From the NCBI RefSeq assembly GCF_000970675.1, contig NZ_LAJA01000029.1, positions 1 through 46,980 of the forward strand: a stretch of 46,980 bases of DNA, in the 5' to 3' direction. The notes under the pieces were generated by a model that was given only the letters and a program-made list of their open reading frames with translations, searched no databases and was not told the DNA's origin. Below are positions 34,856 to 42,355 of the stretch, in pieces. Made by a program: the position numbers and the translations under genes. This DNA is from Domibacillus tundrae (GTDB taxonomy: Bacteria > Bacillota > Bacilli > Bacillales > Domibacillaceae). How positions within the stretch are numbered: position 1 is the first letter of the stretch; the number at the start of each line of letters is the position of its first letter.

Positions 34856-34994
34856 CTGTTTTGAAAAGGGCCGATAGGTGAAGCCGGCCGGACTTCGCTT
34901 TCCGCGGGCAGTGCGGCAGCTTCATCGTCTGCGCCTGCGGGATCTGCCGATTCACTGTACTTCCCGCAGGAGTCTTCGTCTGACAGGCTTCACC
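34830..34994 (+). repeat. palindromic intergenic repeat, copy 2
   Basis: Same plan as 24825-24985: CTGTCGAC hairpin and T-run, then GGGCCGATA. Outer arms GGTGAAGCCGGCCGGAC (34877-34893) and 34978-34994 pair at 15 of 17 positions including one wobble. Inner arms are CAGTG/CACTG (34909-34913 / 34953-34957) and GGCAG/CTGCC (34915-34919 / 34944-34948), plus CCTGCGGG with CCCGCAGG. The inner 5-bp stem differs from copy 1 on both sides yet remains fully paired. No protein is encoded. Confidence 0.85.
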
Positions 34995-35182
34995 AAGTGG
35001 TTTTGGAAAAGCAGCAAGTGAGAGCGAGTCTTTATATACTGCATTTATTTAACAATCGTCAGGGACATTTCTCCGAATTCTTTCACCCCTGCTGCTGCGA
35101 AAGAATATGTATCTGCCAGACGACGCTGTTTTGCCCACCGCCTTTTCGGCTCCCGTCAAAAACAGCGAACCACAACAATTCC
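34995..35182. other. gene-free spacer with an inverted repeat
   Basis: No convincing gene. CGCTGTTTT (35125-35133) and AAAACAGCG (35160-35168) are a perfect 9-bp inverted repeat around a GC-rich interior. It may be a degraded member of the neighbouring repeat family, but the sequence match is too weak to claim. Confidence 0.4.
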
Positions 35183-35184
35183 AC

Positions 35185-35211
35185 ACAAAAAAAGACCAGC
35201 GTCTGCTAGTC
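35185..35211 (-). terminator. terminator of the LysR-type gene
   Basis: Minus strand GACTAGC (35205-35211) and GCTGGTC (35194-35200) pair around a 4-nt loop and are followed by seven T. The TAG stop lies in the stem. Confidence 0.75.
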
Positions 35212-36066
35212 CCTTCTTAAATAATGCAAAAACGTTTCAGCTGTTTTCGTCATAAACGGCGCATCTGGAATAATCGCATAAAAATTTCGTTCGTAATAAA
35301 GACTTCCGCCACCGACAATCTTCAATTTTTCGAGCTCCAGTTCATTGCGGATCGTCCATTCGGATAAAAGAGCGACACCAAGCCCCGCTTCTACTGCTTC
35401 TTTAATAATCTGTGTGCTGCCGAATTCAAGAATTTTCGCCGGACGAATGCTGTTTTTCGCCGCGAACCAATCAAATGCTTCCCTCGTACCAGATCCTTGC
35501 TCTCTTACAATCCATGTTTCTTCATTTAAATGAACACGCTTCTCTGTATTTTCTTTTTTTCCTTTAATGACATACATTTTATCCGAAGCAATTTTCTCAG
35601 CGATCAGTTTATCCGAGGCGACAGTCCCTTCCACAACCCCAAGATCAATTTCATTATGGATGACCTTTTCGGCGATTTCCTGTGTGTTGCCGATCGTAAT
35701 ATGAGGATCCACCGACGGAAACTTCTCGAGAAAGTCCGCCACAATGTGTGGCAAAATGTATTCACCAAACGAGTAGCTTGCGCCAACGGCCAGCTTCCCT
35801 TTTACTTCACCAGCCAAATCTTCCACTGCCTGCTTCATTTTTTCGTTTAACGTAAAAATCTCCCCGCCGTAATAGGCAACAAGGCTGCCAGCTTTCGTCA
35901 AACGGATCTTTTTGTTCGTCCGGTCAATAAGTTTAATGCCGAGCTCTTCTTCAAACGATTTAATGTATTGGCTCACTGCTGGCTGCGTAATAAACAGCTC
36001 TTCTGCCGCCCTTGAAAAATTCATATGCTTTACTACGGTTAAAAAAACTCTTAATTTTTGTTCCAT
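35206..36066 (-). CDS. LysR-type transcriptional regulator (CysL/YwfK-like)
   Basis: 286-residue LysR regulator. The winged helix-turn-helix (F-S-R-A-A-E-E-L-F-I-T-Q-P-A-V-S-Q-Y-I, about 16-34) is followed by a periplasmic-binding-like effector domain. This contains G-S-G-T-R-E-A-F (near 196), a phosphate/sulfate-loop-like stretch seen in CysB/CysL relatives, and G-L-G-V-A-L-L-S. The likeness suggests a sulfur-assimilation or carbon regulator, but the target is not shown: no divergent metabolic gene is adjacent. Start ATG 36066 with GGTGGGTGG upstream; an in-frame GTG lies two codons earlier. Confidence 0.8.
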   Translation of the reverse strand: MEQKLRVFLTVVKHMNFSRAAEELFITQPAVSQYIKSFEEELGIKLIDRTNKKIRLTKAGSLVAYYGGEIFTLNEKMKQAVEDLAGEVKGKLAVGASYSFGEYILPHIVADFLEKFPSVDPHITIGNTQEIAEKVIHNEIDLGVVEGTVASDKLIAEKIASDKMYVIKGKKENTEKRVHLNEETWIVREQGSGTREAFDWFAAKNSIRPAKILEFGSTQIIKEAVEAGLGVALLSEWTIRNELELEKLKIVGGGSLYYERNFYAIIPDAPFMTKTAETFLHYLRRD

Positions 36067-36168
36067 ATCCACCCACCATCATACATGATTGCTTTTTATT
36101 TGTTTTTAACTGCTTCTATTTTAGCATGAACGAAATGGAAAAAGGGAACGCTGTATAAAAAGAAGCAA

Positions 36169-36211
36169 ACAAAAAAGCATTCAGTGTCCTCCTATGACAT
36201 CTGAATGCTTT
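36169..36211 (-). terminator. terminator downstream of argF
   Basis: AAAGCATTCAG (36174-36184) and CTGAATGCTTT (36201-36211) form an 11-bp stem with an inner TGTC/GACA pair. On the minus strand it is followed by T-rich sequence, about 100 nt after the argF stop. Confidence 0.8.
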
Positions 36212-36230
36212 GAATTGTTTTGTTTAGGAT

Positions 36231-36300
36231 CAGCTGTTCTCCAATAACAGCTGAAAGTAAGTATTTCATTGCGTCCAGCTATTCTCCAATAACGGCTGAA
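36231..36300 (-). repeat. tandem hairpin repeat in the argF 3' region
   Basis: Two 25-bp copies, 36231-36255 and 36276-36300, 45 bp apart and 23/25 identical. Each begins CAGCT(G/A)TTCTCC and ends AATAAC(A/G)GCTGAA. The first folds as CAGCTGTT / AACAGCTG (8 bp); the second is weaker by one mismatch and one wobble. It lies between the argF stop and its terminator. Confidence 0.7.
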
Positions 36301-36315
36301 CAAGGTGGTGATGCT

Positions 36316-37269
36316 TTATTTTTTCATTAAGCTGTACAAAACTGCCTTTTGGGCGTGCATGCGGTTTTCTGCTTGCTGGAACACGATGGACGCTTCTCCA
36401 TCCATCACGCCAGCAGATACTTCTTCGCCGCGATGCGCAGGCAGGCAGTGCATAAACTTGCAGTTTCCATTTGCTTGTTGAAGCAGTGCTTCATTGACTT
36501 GATACGGTGCAAATGCCTCCAGACGAAGAGCTGATTCTTCTTCCTGCCCCATACTCGTCCATACGTCCGTATAAATGAAATCTGCTCCTTGTACCGCTTC
36601 ATTCGGATCTTCCGTGAATGTCACGACAGCACCTGTTTTGGCCGCAATTTCTTTTGTCTTTTGGATCACGCTGCTGTCTGCTTCATATCCTTTTGGTGCC
36701 GCAAGAGCAAAGTCCATGCCCATCATGACCGCACCGATCATGAGAGAATGTGCGACGTTGTTACCATCACCAACATACACTATTTTGCTGCCCTTAAAAC
36801 TGCCTTTGTACTCATAAACGGTCAATAAATCAGCCAGCGCCTGGCATGGATGATACAAGTCCGTCAGTCCATTAATAACAGGAATGGACGCTGCTTCTGC
36901 CAGCGTTTCAATCCGATCATGTCCGTGCGTACGGATCATAATGCCATCCAGGTAGCCTGATAACACTTTGCCGGTGTCTTCAATTGTTTCACCACGGCCT
37001 ATTTGCAGCTGGTCCGAGCTTAAAAACATACCGTTTCCGCCAAGCTGTAGAATAGCTGTTTCAAAAGAAACACGCGTTCTCGTTGAGCTTTTTTCGAAAA
37101 TCATGCCAAGAATCTGCCCTTTTAAGGCATCAAAATATTTTTCTTTTTGTTTTTTCATATCGTCAGCAAGCACGACAAGTGCCTGCACTTCTTCAATGCT
37201 GAAGTCAAGAAGCTTCAAGAAGTCTTTCCCTTTTAAATCGAGCTTCACTACTTGTTCCATCGTGATCAT
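36316..37269 (-). CDS. argF: ornithine carbamoyltransferase
   Basis: Converts ornithine and carbamoyl phosphate to citrulline, in arginine biosynthesis (ArgF) or the arginine deiminase route (ArcB); 317 residues. Carbamoyl-phosphate sites S-T-R-T-R (62-66) and H-P-C-Q (140-143) and the ornithine/active-site loop H-C-L-P-A-H-R-G (near 274) are intact. It stands alone, without carAB, argCJBD or arc genes in the window; ArgF is preferred because of the ARG-box-like operator. The ATG at 37269 has GGGGTGA 5 nt upstream. Confidence 0.92.
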   Translation of the reverse strand: MITMEQVVKLDLKGKDFLKLLDFSIEEVQALVVLADDMKKQKEKYFDALKGQILGMIFEKSSTRTRVSFETAILQLGGNGMFLSSDQLQIGRGETIEDTGKVLSGYLDGIMIRTHGHDRIETLAEAASIPVINGLTDLYHPCQALADLLTVYEYKGSFKGSKIVYVGDGNNVAHSLMIGAVMMGMDFALAAPKGYEADSSVIQKTKEIAAKTGAVVTFTEDPNEAVQGADFIYTDVWTSMGQEEESALRLEAFAPYQVNEALLQQANGNCKFMHCLPAHRGEEVSAGVMDGEASIVFQQAENRMHAQKAVLYSLMKK

Positions 37270-37295
37270 AAAAGTCACCCCGACGTGTCGTCACC

Positions 37296-37339
37296 GTGTT
37301 TATACTTATATTTATACACTATAAAGAATTAAAATACAA
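37296..37339 (-). promoter_or_regulatory. argF promoter with ARG-box-like palindrome
   Basis: Minus-strand promoter TTGTAT (37334-37339), 17-nt spacer, TATAAA (37311-37316). An A/T-rich dyad with ends GTGT...ACAC (37296-37319) overlaps the -10, resembling the dyad bound by the arginine repressor AhrC/ArgR. The promoter is fairly convincing; the operator is tentative. Confidence 0.5.
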
Positions 37340-37423
37340 CCTTTTTAAAATAAATTATTTGAAATTCTTTATCAGCCTCCTCCCTTCCTGTATACTCTTT
37401 ATGGAAGGAAAAGGTGATTATAT

Positions 37424-37927
37424 ATGAAAGAACCGAAGCGAATGCAAGATACGATTGTAGTGAAGTCTGCTCAAGTGTTTCCTCCGGATACAAACTATTA
37501 TGGAACGCTTTTTGGCGGGAAATTAATGGCGCATATTGATGATGTCGCCTCTATTTCTGCGACACGATTTGCCCGTAATCCAACGGTCACAGCATCTACT
37601 GATTCTGTTGATTTTATTCGGCCGATTAAAGTCGGCGATACAGTCACGCTTAAAGCAATGGTGACCCACACCGGCCGATCGAGCATGGAAGTATTTGTTC
37701 GGGTGATATCTGAAAATCTTATTACCGGCGCAGAAGAGGTGGCCGCCATTTCATTTTTGACATTTGTCGCATTAAATGAAAACGGTCAACCGGTAGAAGT
37801 AGGAAGCGTCGTACCAGAATCAGAAGAAGAAAAATGGTTATCTGACACCGCTCCCGCACGTGCCGCATATCGAAAAACCAGAAAAGATCATAGTAAAGAA
37901 CTAGCTTTATTTTTTAAAAAGATATGA
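37424..37927 (+). CDS. ykhA: YkhA-type acyl-CoA thioesterase (hotdog fold)
   Basis: 167-residue cytosolic acyl-CoA hydrolase of the YkhA/BFIT-like hotdog family. The catalytic region N-Y-Y-G-T-L-F-G-G-K-L-M-A-H-I-D-D-V-A (25-43) holds the active-site Asn and Asp. T-A-S-T-D-S-V-D-F-I-R-P-I-K-V-G-D belongs to the second strand region. A basic tail follows (R-K-T-R-K-D-H). Chain-length specificity is unknown. AAAGGTGA precedes the ATG. A lone gene, with 193 bp of spacer to mreBH. Confidence 0.87.
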   Translation: MKEPKRMQDTIVVKSAQVFPPDTNYYGTLFGGKLMAHIDDVASISATRFARNPTVTASTDSVDFIRPIKVGDTVTLKAMVTHTGRSSMEVFVRVISENLITGAEEVAAISFLTFVALNENGQPVEVGSVVPESEEEKWLSDTAPARAAYRKTRKDHSKELALFFKKI

Positions 37928-38120
37928 CCTTTGAACTCCCTTCACCGTAACAAAATTTAAGTTTTCGTAACAAGCTTGTCCCCTTTTACTATAACGGCGG
38001 CTTTTTCTTCTGTCATGACTGTAATAAAAGCAAATTCATCTTTTTGTCCCATGTACGTGTATTCTTTTTCTTCCTTATAATGAGCGCAGGCGAGAAAATG
38101 CCGTTTGGAGGAATGGATAT

Positions 38121-39128
38121 ATGTTTGGACAAGTTGAAATCGGAATTGACCTGGGAACAGCTAATTTGCTCGTTTACTGTAAAGATAAAGGCATTATTTT
38201 AAATGAGCCTTCTGTTGTTGCCATTGATATGGATACAAAAAAAGTACTAGCTGTTGGTAAAGATGCAAAAGAAATGATCGGAAAAACGCCGGGACGGATT
38301 GCAGCTGTGCGCCCGATGAAAGACGGTGTCATCGCCGACTTTGATGTAACAGCCGAAATGTTAAAAGAATTAATGAAAAAAGCCGGAAAAGCAGCCGGAT
38401 TTACAATTCGGAAGCCGACAGTCGTTGTTTGCACACCCTCTGGCGCAACCAGTGTAGAACGCCGTGCGATTCAAGATGCGATCAAATCAAGCGGAGCCAA
38501 AACGGTTCATTTAATTGAAGAGCCTGTAGCGGCAGCAATCGGTGCAGACCTCCCTGTAGAGGAACCGATTGCCAACCTGATTGTTGACATTGGCGGCGGT
38601 ACGACGGAAGTGGCTATTATTTCATACGGCGGAGTGGTTACGTGCAATTCGATCCGCTTAGCCGGTGATAAATTAGATGAAGACATCATTCAATATATTC
38701 GGAAAGAATACAATTTATTGATTGGTGAGCGGACAGCAGAAAATGTCAAAATGGAAATCGGCTATGCACCCATTGAGCATAATGAGATGCATATGGATGT
38801 ACGCGGCCGCGACCTTGTGACCGGCTTGCCAAAAACCGTGAACGTCAGCTCGTATGAAATTCAAACAGCGCTTCGCGAATCGCTGTCAGCTATTTTAGAA
38901 ACGATCCGCGTTACACTTGAATCATCGCCACCGGAGCTGAGCGGCGATATCGTTGACCGCGGCGTCGTGATCAGCGGCGGCGGAGCACTTTTAAACGGCA
39001 TTCAGGATTGGCTTGCACAAGAAATCATCGTGCCGGTTCATTTAGCACCAAATCCATTGGAATCTGTCGCGATCGGCACTGGCCGGTCATTACATGTACT
39101 GAAAAAATTACAAAAAGTGACGTCTTAA
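38121..39128 (+). CDS. mreBH: MreB-like cell-shape protein MreBH
   Basis: Bacterial actin homologue directing lateral wall synthesis, 335 residues. The actin/Hsp70 fold is shown by G-I-D-L-G-T-A-N (8-15, phosphate 1), E-E-P-V-A-A-A-I-G (near 136), [11 protein letters not shown] (phosphate 2, near 155-165) and G-G-G-A-L-L-N-G-I (adenosine, near 288). The whole sequence is closer to B. subtilis MreBH than to MreB or Mbl. It is not linked to mreCD, as expected for MreBH. GGAGG lies 9 nt before the ATG. B. subtilis mreBH is under sigma-I; I could not find a matching promoter here. Confidence 0.9.
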   Translation: MFGQVEIGIDLGTANLLVYCKDKGIILNEPSVVAIDMDTKKVLAVGKDAKEMIGKTPGRIAAVRPMKDGVIADFDVTAEMLKELMKKAGKAAGFTIRKPTVVVCTPSGATSVERRAIQDAIKSSGAKTVHLIEEPVAAAIGADLPVEEPIANLIVDIGGGTTEVAIISYGGVVTCNSIRLAGDKLDEDIIQYIRKEYNLLIGERTAENVKMEIGYAPIEHNEMHMDVRGRDLVTGLPKTVNVSSYEIQTALRESLSAILETIRVTLESSPPELSGDIVDRGVVISGGGALLNGIQDWLAQEIIVPVHLAPNPLESVAIGTGRSLHVLKKLQKVTS

Positions 39129-39130
39129 AA

Positions 39131-39172
39131 AAATAAAGGGGCTGCCATGAAAAAGGCAGCCCCTTTATTTTT
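39131..39172 (+). terminator. terminator of mreBH
   Basis: AAATAAAGGGGCTGCC (39131-39146) pairs perfectly with 39155-39170 (16 bp) and ends in a T-run. Confidence 0.9.
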
Positions 39173-39239
39173 CGTATGGAACACCTTGATAAAAAAGTTT
39201 AATAAAAGAAAAGTATACCAAAAGCAGTGATTGTTTTCC

Positions 39240-39268
39240 TTGAATATTTCACGTCGATACATTATAAT
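39240..39268 (+). promoter_or_regulatory. strong sigma-A-like promoter of the sdpRI-like pair
   Basis: TTGAAT (39240-39245), 17-nt spacer, TATAAT (39263-39268); predicted start near 39275. Confidence 0.75.
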
Positions 39269-39292
39269 TTAGATAATTAGATAAACATCTAA
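39268..39292 (+). promoter_or_regulatory. probable autorepressor operator
   Basis: TTTAGAT (39268-39274) is followed by TTAGAT-AAAC-ATCTAA (39277-39292), a perfect 6-bp inverted repeat plus an extra half-site. It lies across the predicted transcription start, where an ArsR-type autorepressor would block it. Confidence 0.6.
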
Positions 39293-39308
39293 ATAAAGGA
39301 GGCTGCAG

Positions 39309-39584
39309 ATGTCCGCTACACTTGTTTTCAAAGCGCTCGCTGATCCTACTAGACGTTCGATAATCGAATTGTTAAAAAAACAAGACATGACGGCCGGCGA
39401 TATTGCCGAGCAGTTCAACATGAAAAAGCCCAGTATCTCGCACCATCTTAGTACACTTCAGACAGCAGGACTTATTTTATCGGAACGAAGCGGCCAGCAC
39501 ATTATTTATTCATTGAACACAACCGTTTTTCAAGACATTATGATGTGGATGATGAATGTATCTGGAAAGGAGAATGAAAAATGA
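39309..39584 (+). CDS. sdpR: SdpR-like ArsR-family autorepressor
   Basis: 91-residue winged-helix repressor of the ArsR/SdpR type. It begins F-K-A-L-A-D-P-T-R-R and has the recognition region M-T-A-G-D-I-A-E-Q-F-N-M-K-K-P-S-I-S-H-H-L, then I-I-Y-S-L-N-T-T-V-F-Q-D. It is very like B. subtilis SdpR, and no metal-binding Cys motif is present. In B. subtilis SdpR represses sdpRI until SdpI sequesters it at the membrane in response to the toxin SdpC. GGAGG lies 6 nt before the ATG; it overlaps the next gene by 4 bp (ATGA). Confidence 0.85.
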   Translation: MSATLVFKALADPTRRSIIELLKKQDMTAGDIAEQFNMKKPSISHHLSTLQTAGLILSERSGQHIIYSLNTTVFQDIMMWMMNVSGKENEK

Positions 39585-40216
39585 AAGAATATCGTTATTT
39601 TTGGCTCGTCATCTCGGCTGCTTTTTTGATCAGCTTTATCATCCTCCCCTATTTGCCGGATCAAATTGCGACACATTGGGGTCCTGCTGGAGAAGTGGAC
39701 GGCTATTCTTCTAAATGGTTTGGTGCATTTTTCGGACCGCTCATGCTTCTATTTGTCGGCGTCCTTTTGATCGCTTCTCCAAAAATCGATCCACGCCGTC
39801 AAAATTACGGAAAATTTAAGAGCAGCTACCTTATTATTATGAATGCATCGGTTACGCTTTTATTTATCATTCACTTACTGACGCTGGTTAACGGGCTTGG
39901 GTATGCTGTGCAAATGGATGTAGCCGTTTCTCTTTTAATTGGTTCGCTCTTTATTGTCATCGGCAATTACATGCCGCGCGTGCGCCCCAGTTACTTAGTT
40001 GGCATTCGAACACCGTGGACACTTGCAGATGACCAGGTCTGGACGAAAACACACCGGACAGGCGGCCTGCTGTTTGTCATTGGAGGACTTGTGCTGGTTG
40101 TTGCAGCCTTTTTGCCCGTCGCTGTTAAAATTACGGCGTTGATCGTTGTCATTATTCTGATCTCATTGATTCCTTTTATCCAGTCATACCTTTTATTCAA
40201 AAAAATGCATCGTTAA
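39581..40216 (+). CDS. sdpI: SdpI-family membrane immunity/signal protein
   Basis: 211-residue membrane protein with six hydrophobic segments. The N-terminal DUF1648 segment (I-A-T-H-W-G-P-A-G-E-V-D-G-Y, about 29-42) and the SdpI signature (Y-M-P-R-V-R-P-S-Y-L-V-G-I-R-T-P-W-T-L-A, about 130-149) are clear. In B. subtilis SdpI gives immunity to the cannibalism toxin SdpC and transmits its presence to SdpR. No sdpABC toxin genes are within the window, so this looks like an orphan immunity or sensing pair. Confidence 0.87.
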   Translation: MKEYRYFWLVISAAFLISFIILPYLPDQIATHWGPAGEVDGYSSKWFGAFFGPLMLLFVGVLLIASPKIDPRRQNYGKFKSSYLIIMNASVTLLFIIHLLTLVNGLGYAVQMDVAVSLLIGSLFIVIGNYMPRVRPSYLVGIRTPWTLADDQVWTKTHRTGGLLFVIGGLVLVVAAFLPVAVKITALIVVIILISLIPFIQSYLLFKKMHR

Positions 40217-40242
40217 ATATAATCCTACAGTGAAAATTCTTC

Positions 40243-40271
40243 TTGACTGAGCGTTCTTGAAACGATATGAT
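40243..40271 (+). promoter_or_regulatory. sigma-A-like promoter of the methionine operon
   Basis: TTGACT (40243-40248), 17-nt spacer, TATGAT (40266-40271), about 30 nt upstream of the riboswitch. Confidence 0.7.
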
Positions 40272-40303
40272 AATTTTAATTATTCATGCAATTTTATAAC
40301 CTA

Positions 40304-40412
40304 ATTCTTATCGAGAGAAGCCGAGGGTACTGGCCCTATGACGCTTCAGCAACCAGCCGGACGGTCAGGTGCTAAATCCAGCAGACTGCTGCAGTCTGGA
40401 AGATGAGAAGGA
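40304..40412 (+). promoter_or_regulatory. SAM-I (S-box) riboswitch
   Basis: Conserved S-box elements occur in order: TTCTTATCGAGAGAAGCCGA, GGGTACTGGCCC, ATGACGCTTCAGCAACC, the P3 hairpin CCGGACGG, AGGTGCTAAATCC, the P4 hairpin CAGACTGCTGCAGTCTG, and the closing GATGAGAAGGA that pairs with TTCTTATC. SAM binding is known to favour the downstream terminator. It controls yitJ-metH. Confidence 0.96.
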
Positions 40413-40434
40413 ACGGACAACACATACATGTTGA

Positions 40435-40469
40435 AAAAGCCTTCTTGCCCTCAGGAAGGCTTTTTTTTA
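40435..40469 (+). terminator. terminator of the SAM riboswitch
   Basis: AAGCCTTC (40437-40444) and GAAGGCTT (40455-40462) form the stem, followed by eight T. It precedes yitJ by about 30 nt. Confidence 0.9.
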
Positions 40470-40495
40470 TTTTACTACGGAGAGGATGCTGCGCC

Positions 40496-42355
40496 ATGAC
40501 ACTGCTCGATAAGTTAAAAACAGACGTGCTGACCGCGGACGGAGCGATGGGCACGCTTTTATATTCATATGGAATTGATTTTTGCTACGAGGAACTGAAT
40601 ACAGAAAAACCGGAAATTATCGAAAAAATTCATCAAGATTATATTAAAGCCGGCGCGGATGTTATTCAAACGAATACATACGGTGCCAATACATTAAAGC
40701 TGGCGCGCTATGGCATTGAAAACCGGGTGCGCGAATTAAACGAAGCAGCTGTGAACATTGCGAAAAAAGCAGCGGCACCAGGCGGCCAGTTTGTTCTTGG
40801 CACAATCGGAGGCATCCGCGGCATTCGTAAAAGCACGGCGACAAACGATGAAATTCTCGCTTCCGTATGCGAGCAGGCAGAAAGTTTATTAGCTGGTGAT
40901 CCGGACGGACTTTTGCTTGAAACGTATTATGATTTTGAAGAGCTGTCCGCATCCGTGAAGCTGCTTCGTCAAATGAGCGATGTGCCGATCATTGCACAAG
41001 TGTCAATGCACGAACCGGGCGTTTTGCAAAATGGGCTGTCATTAAATGACGCGCTTCAGCAATTGGAAGGAATCGGCGCAGACGTTGTTGGTGTCAACTG
41101 CCGCTTAGGTCCTTATCATACAATTCAAGCGTTTGAAGACGTGACACTGCCAAACAAATCCTTTTTATCCGCTTATCCGAATGCGAGCCTGCTTGATGTA
41201 GAAGACGGGCGGATCGTGTATGAATCCGAAGCCGATTATTTTGGACGGGCGGCCGTTCTTCTCCGTAATGAAGGTGTACGGCTCATCGGCGGCTGCTGCG
41301 GTACGACGCCGAAGCATATTGAAGCAGCCAAAAAACGTCTCGCCGGCCTCCCTCCTTTAATGGAGAAAAAAGTAAAAACGAAAAAGCCGATTGTTATTCA
41401 AGAAGCGGCGCCTGCAACGGACGTGTCCATTTGTGAGAAAGCGAAAACTGAACGGACGGTGATCGTAGAGCTCGATACGCCGAAAACATTAATGACCGAT
41501 AAGTTTATTGAAGGCGCGAATGCGTTATATGCGACCGGTGTCGATGCCGTGACGATGGCCGATAATTCGCTCGCTTCCCCACGTGTCAGCAACATGGCAA
41601 TGGGTGCGACATTAAAAATGAAACATGACGTTCGATCGCTCGTTCATATTACGTGCCGTGACCGTAACTTAATCGGGCTGCAATCCCACTTGATGGGGCT
41701 TGACGCTCTTGGCCTGCATGACGTGCTTGCCATTACTGGCGACCCGACGAAAGTAGGCGATTTCCCTGGTGCGACAAGTGTGTACGATGTATCAAGCCTT
41801 GAACTGATTCAGCTTATTAAGCAATTAAATGAAGGCATTTCCTTCTCCGGCAAGCCGCTGAAAAAGAAAGCAAAGTTTTCGGTTGCAGCCGCGTTTAATC
41901 CGAATGTACGCGTGCTCGACCGCGCCGTAAAGCGGCTGGAGAAAAAAATCGAATGCGGCGCGGATTACTTTATTACCCAGCCTGTGTTTACAAAAGAAAA
42001 AATTATTGAAGTCCATGAAGCGACCAAGCATTTACCCACTCCGGTCTTTATTGGCATCATGCCGCTGACGAACATGCGAAATGCTGAGTTTTTGCATCAT
42101 GAAGTGCCAGGTATTAAGCTGTCAGACGAAACACTTGAAAGAATGCGCGCATGCGGCGAAGATAAAGAAGCGTCCGCAAAAGAAGGCGTGAAAATTGCGA
42201 AAGAGCTGATTGATACGGCGGCCGGACTGTTTAATGGTTTGTATCTTATTACACCGTTTTTACGTTACGACATGTCGGTTGAATTGATTCATTATATAAA
42301 AGAACTTGATGCAAAGAAAGAAAGCGGGGCTATGCATGACCACATATCAAATTGA
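40496..42355 (+). CDS. yitJ: bifunctional homocysteine S-methyltransferase / methylenetetrahydrofolate reductase (YitJ)
   Basis: 619 residues, two fused enzymes. The N-terminal homocysteine S-methyltransferase domain (1 to about 290) has D-G-A-M-G-T and zinc Cys residues in N-C-R-L-G-P and G-G-C-C-G-T-T-P. The C-terminal FAD-dependent MetF-like domain (about 320-610) has T-C-R-D-R-N, A-I-T-G-D-P-T-K and Y-F-I-T-Q-P-V-F. B. subtilis YitJ (612 residues) supplies methyl-THF for methionine synthesis. The ATG at 40496 lies after the terminator; longer in-frame readings run into the riboswitch and are rejected. It overlaps metH by 20 bp. Confidence 0.94.
   Translation: MTLLDKLKTDVLTADGAMGTLLYSYGIDFCYEELNTEKPEIIEKIHQDYIKAGADVIQTNTYGANTLKLARYGIENRVRELNEAAVNIAKKAAAPGGQFVLGTIGGIRGIRKSTATNDEILASVCEQAESLLAGDPDGLLLETYYDFEELSASVKLLRQMSDVPIIAQVSMHEPGVLQNGLSLNDALQQLEGIGADVVGVNCRLGPYHTIQAFEDVTLPNKSFLSAYPNASLLDVEDGRIVYESEADYFGRAAVLLRNEGVRLIGGCCGTTPKHIEAAKKRLAGLPPLMEKKVKTKKPIVIQEAAPATDVSICEKAKTERTVIVELDTPKTLMTDKFIEGANALYATGVDAVTMADNSLASPRVSNMAMGATLKMKHDVRSLVHITCRDRNLIGLQSHLMGLDALGLHDVLAITGDPTKVGDFPGATSVYDVSSLELIQLIKQLNEGISFSGKPLKKKAKFSVAAAFNPNVRVLDRAVKRLEKKIECGADYFITQPVFTKEKIIEVHEATKHLPTPVFIGIMPLTNMRNAEFLHHEVPGIKLSDETLERMRACGEDKEASAKEGVKIAKELIDTAAGLFNGLYLITPFLRYDMSVELIHYIKELDAKKESGAMHDHISN

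Noticed and set aside
34593-34955. 120-codon minus-strand ORF across the gltB end and repeat copy 2
   Set aside because: Antisense to gltB and the repeat; no ribosome site or recognisable domain.
37928-38120. Sigma-I promoter upstream of mreBH
   Set aside because: Expected from B. subtilis, but no ACCCCC / CGAA pair at suitable spacing could be found.
40403-40495. 31-residue N-terminal extension of YitJ
   Set aside because: It would translate the end of the S-box riboswitch and its terminator; the family N-terminus starts at 40496.
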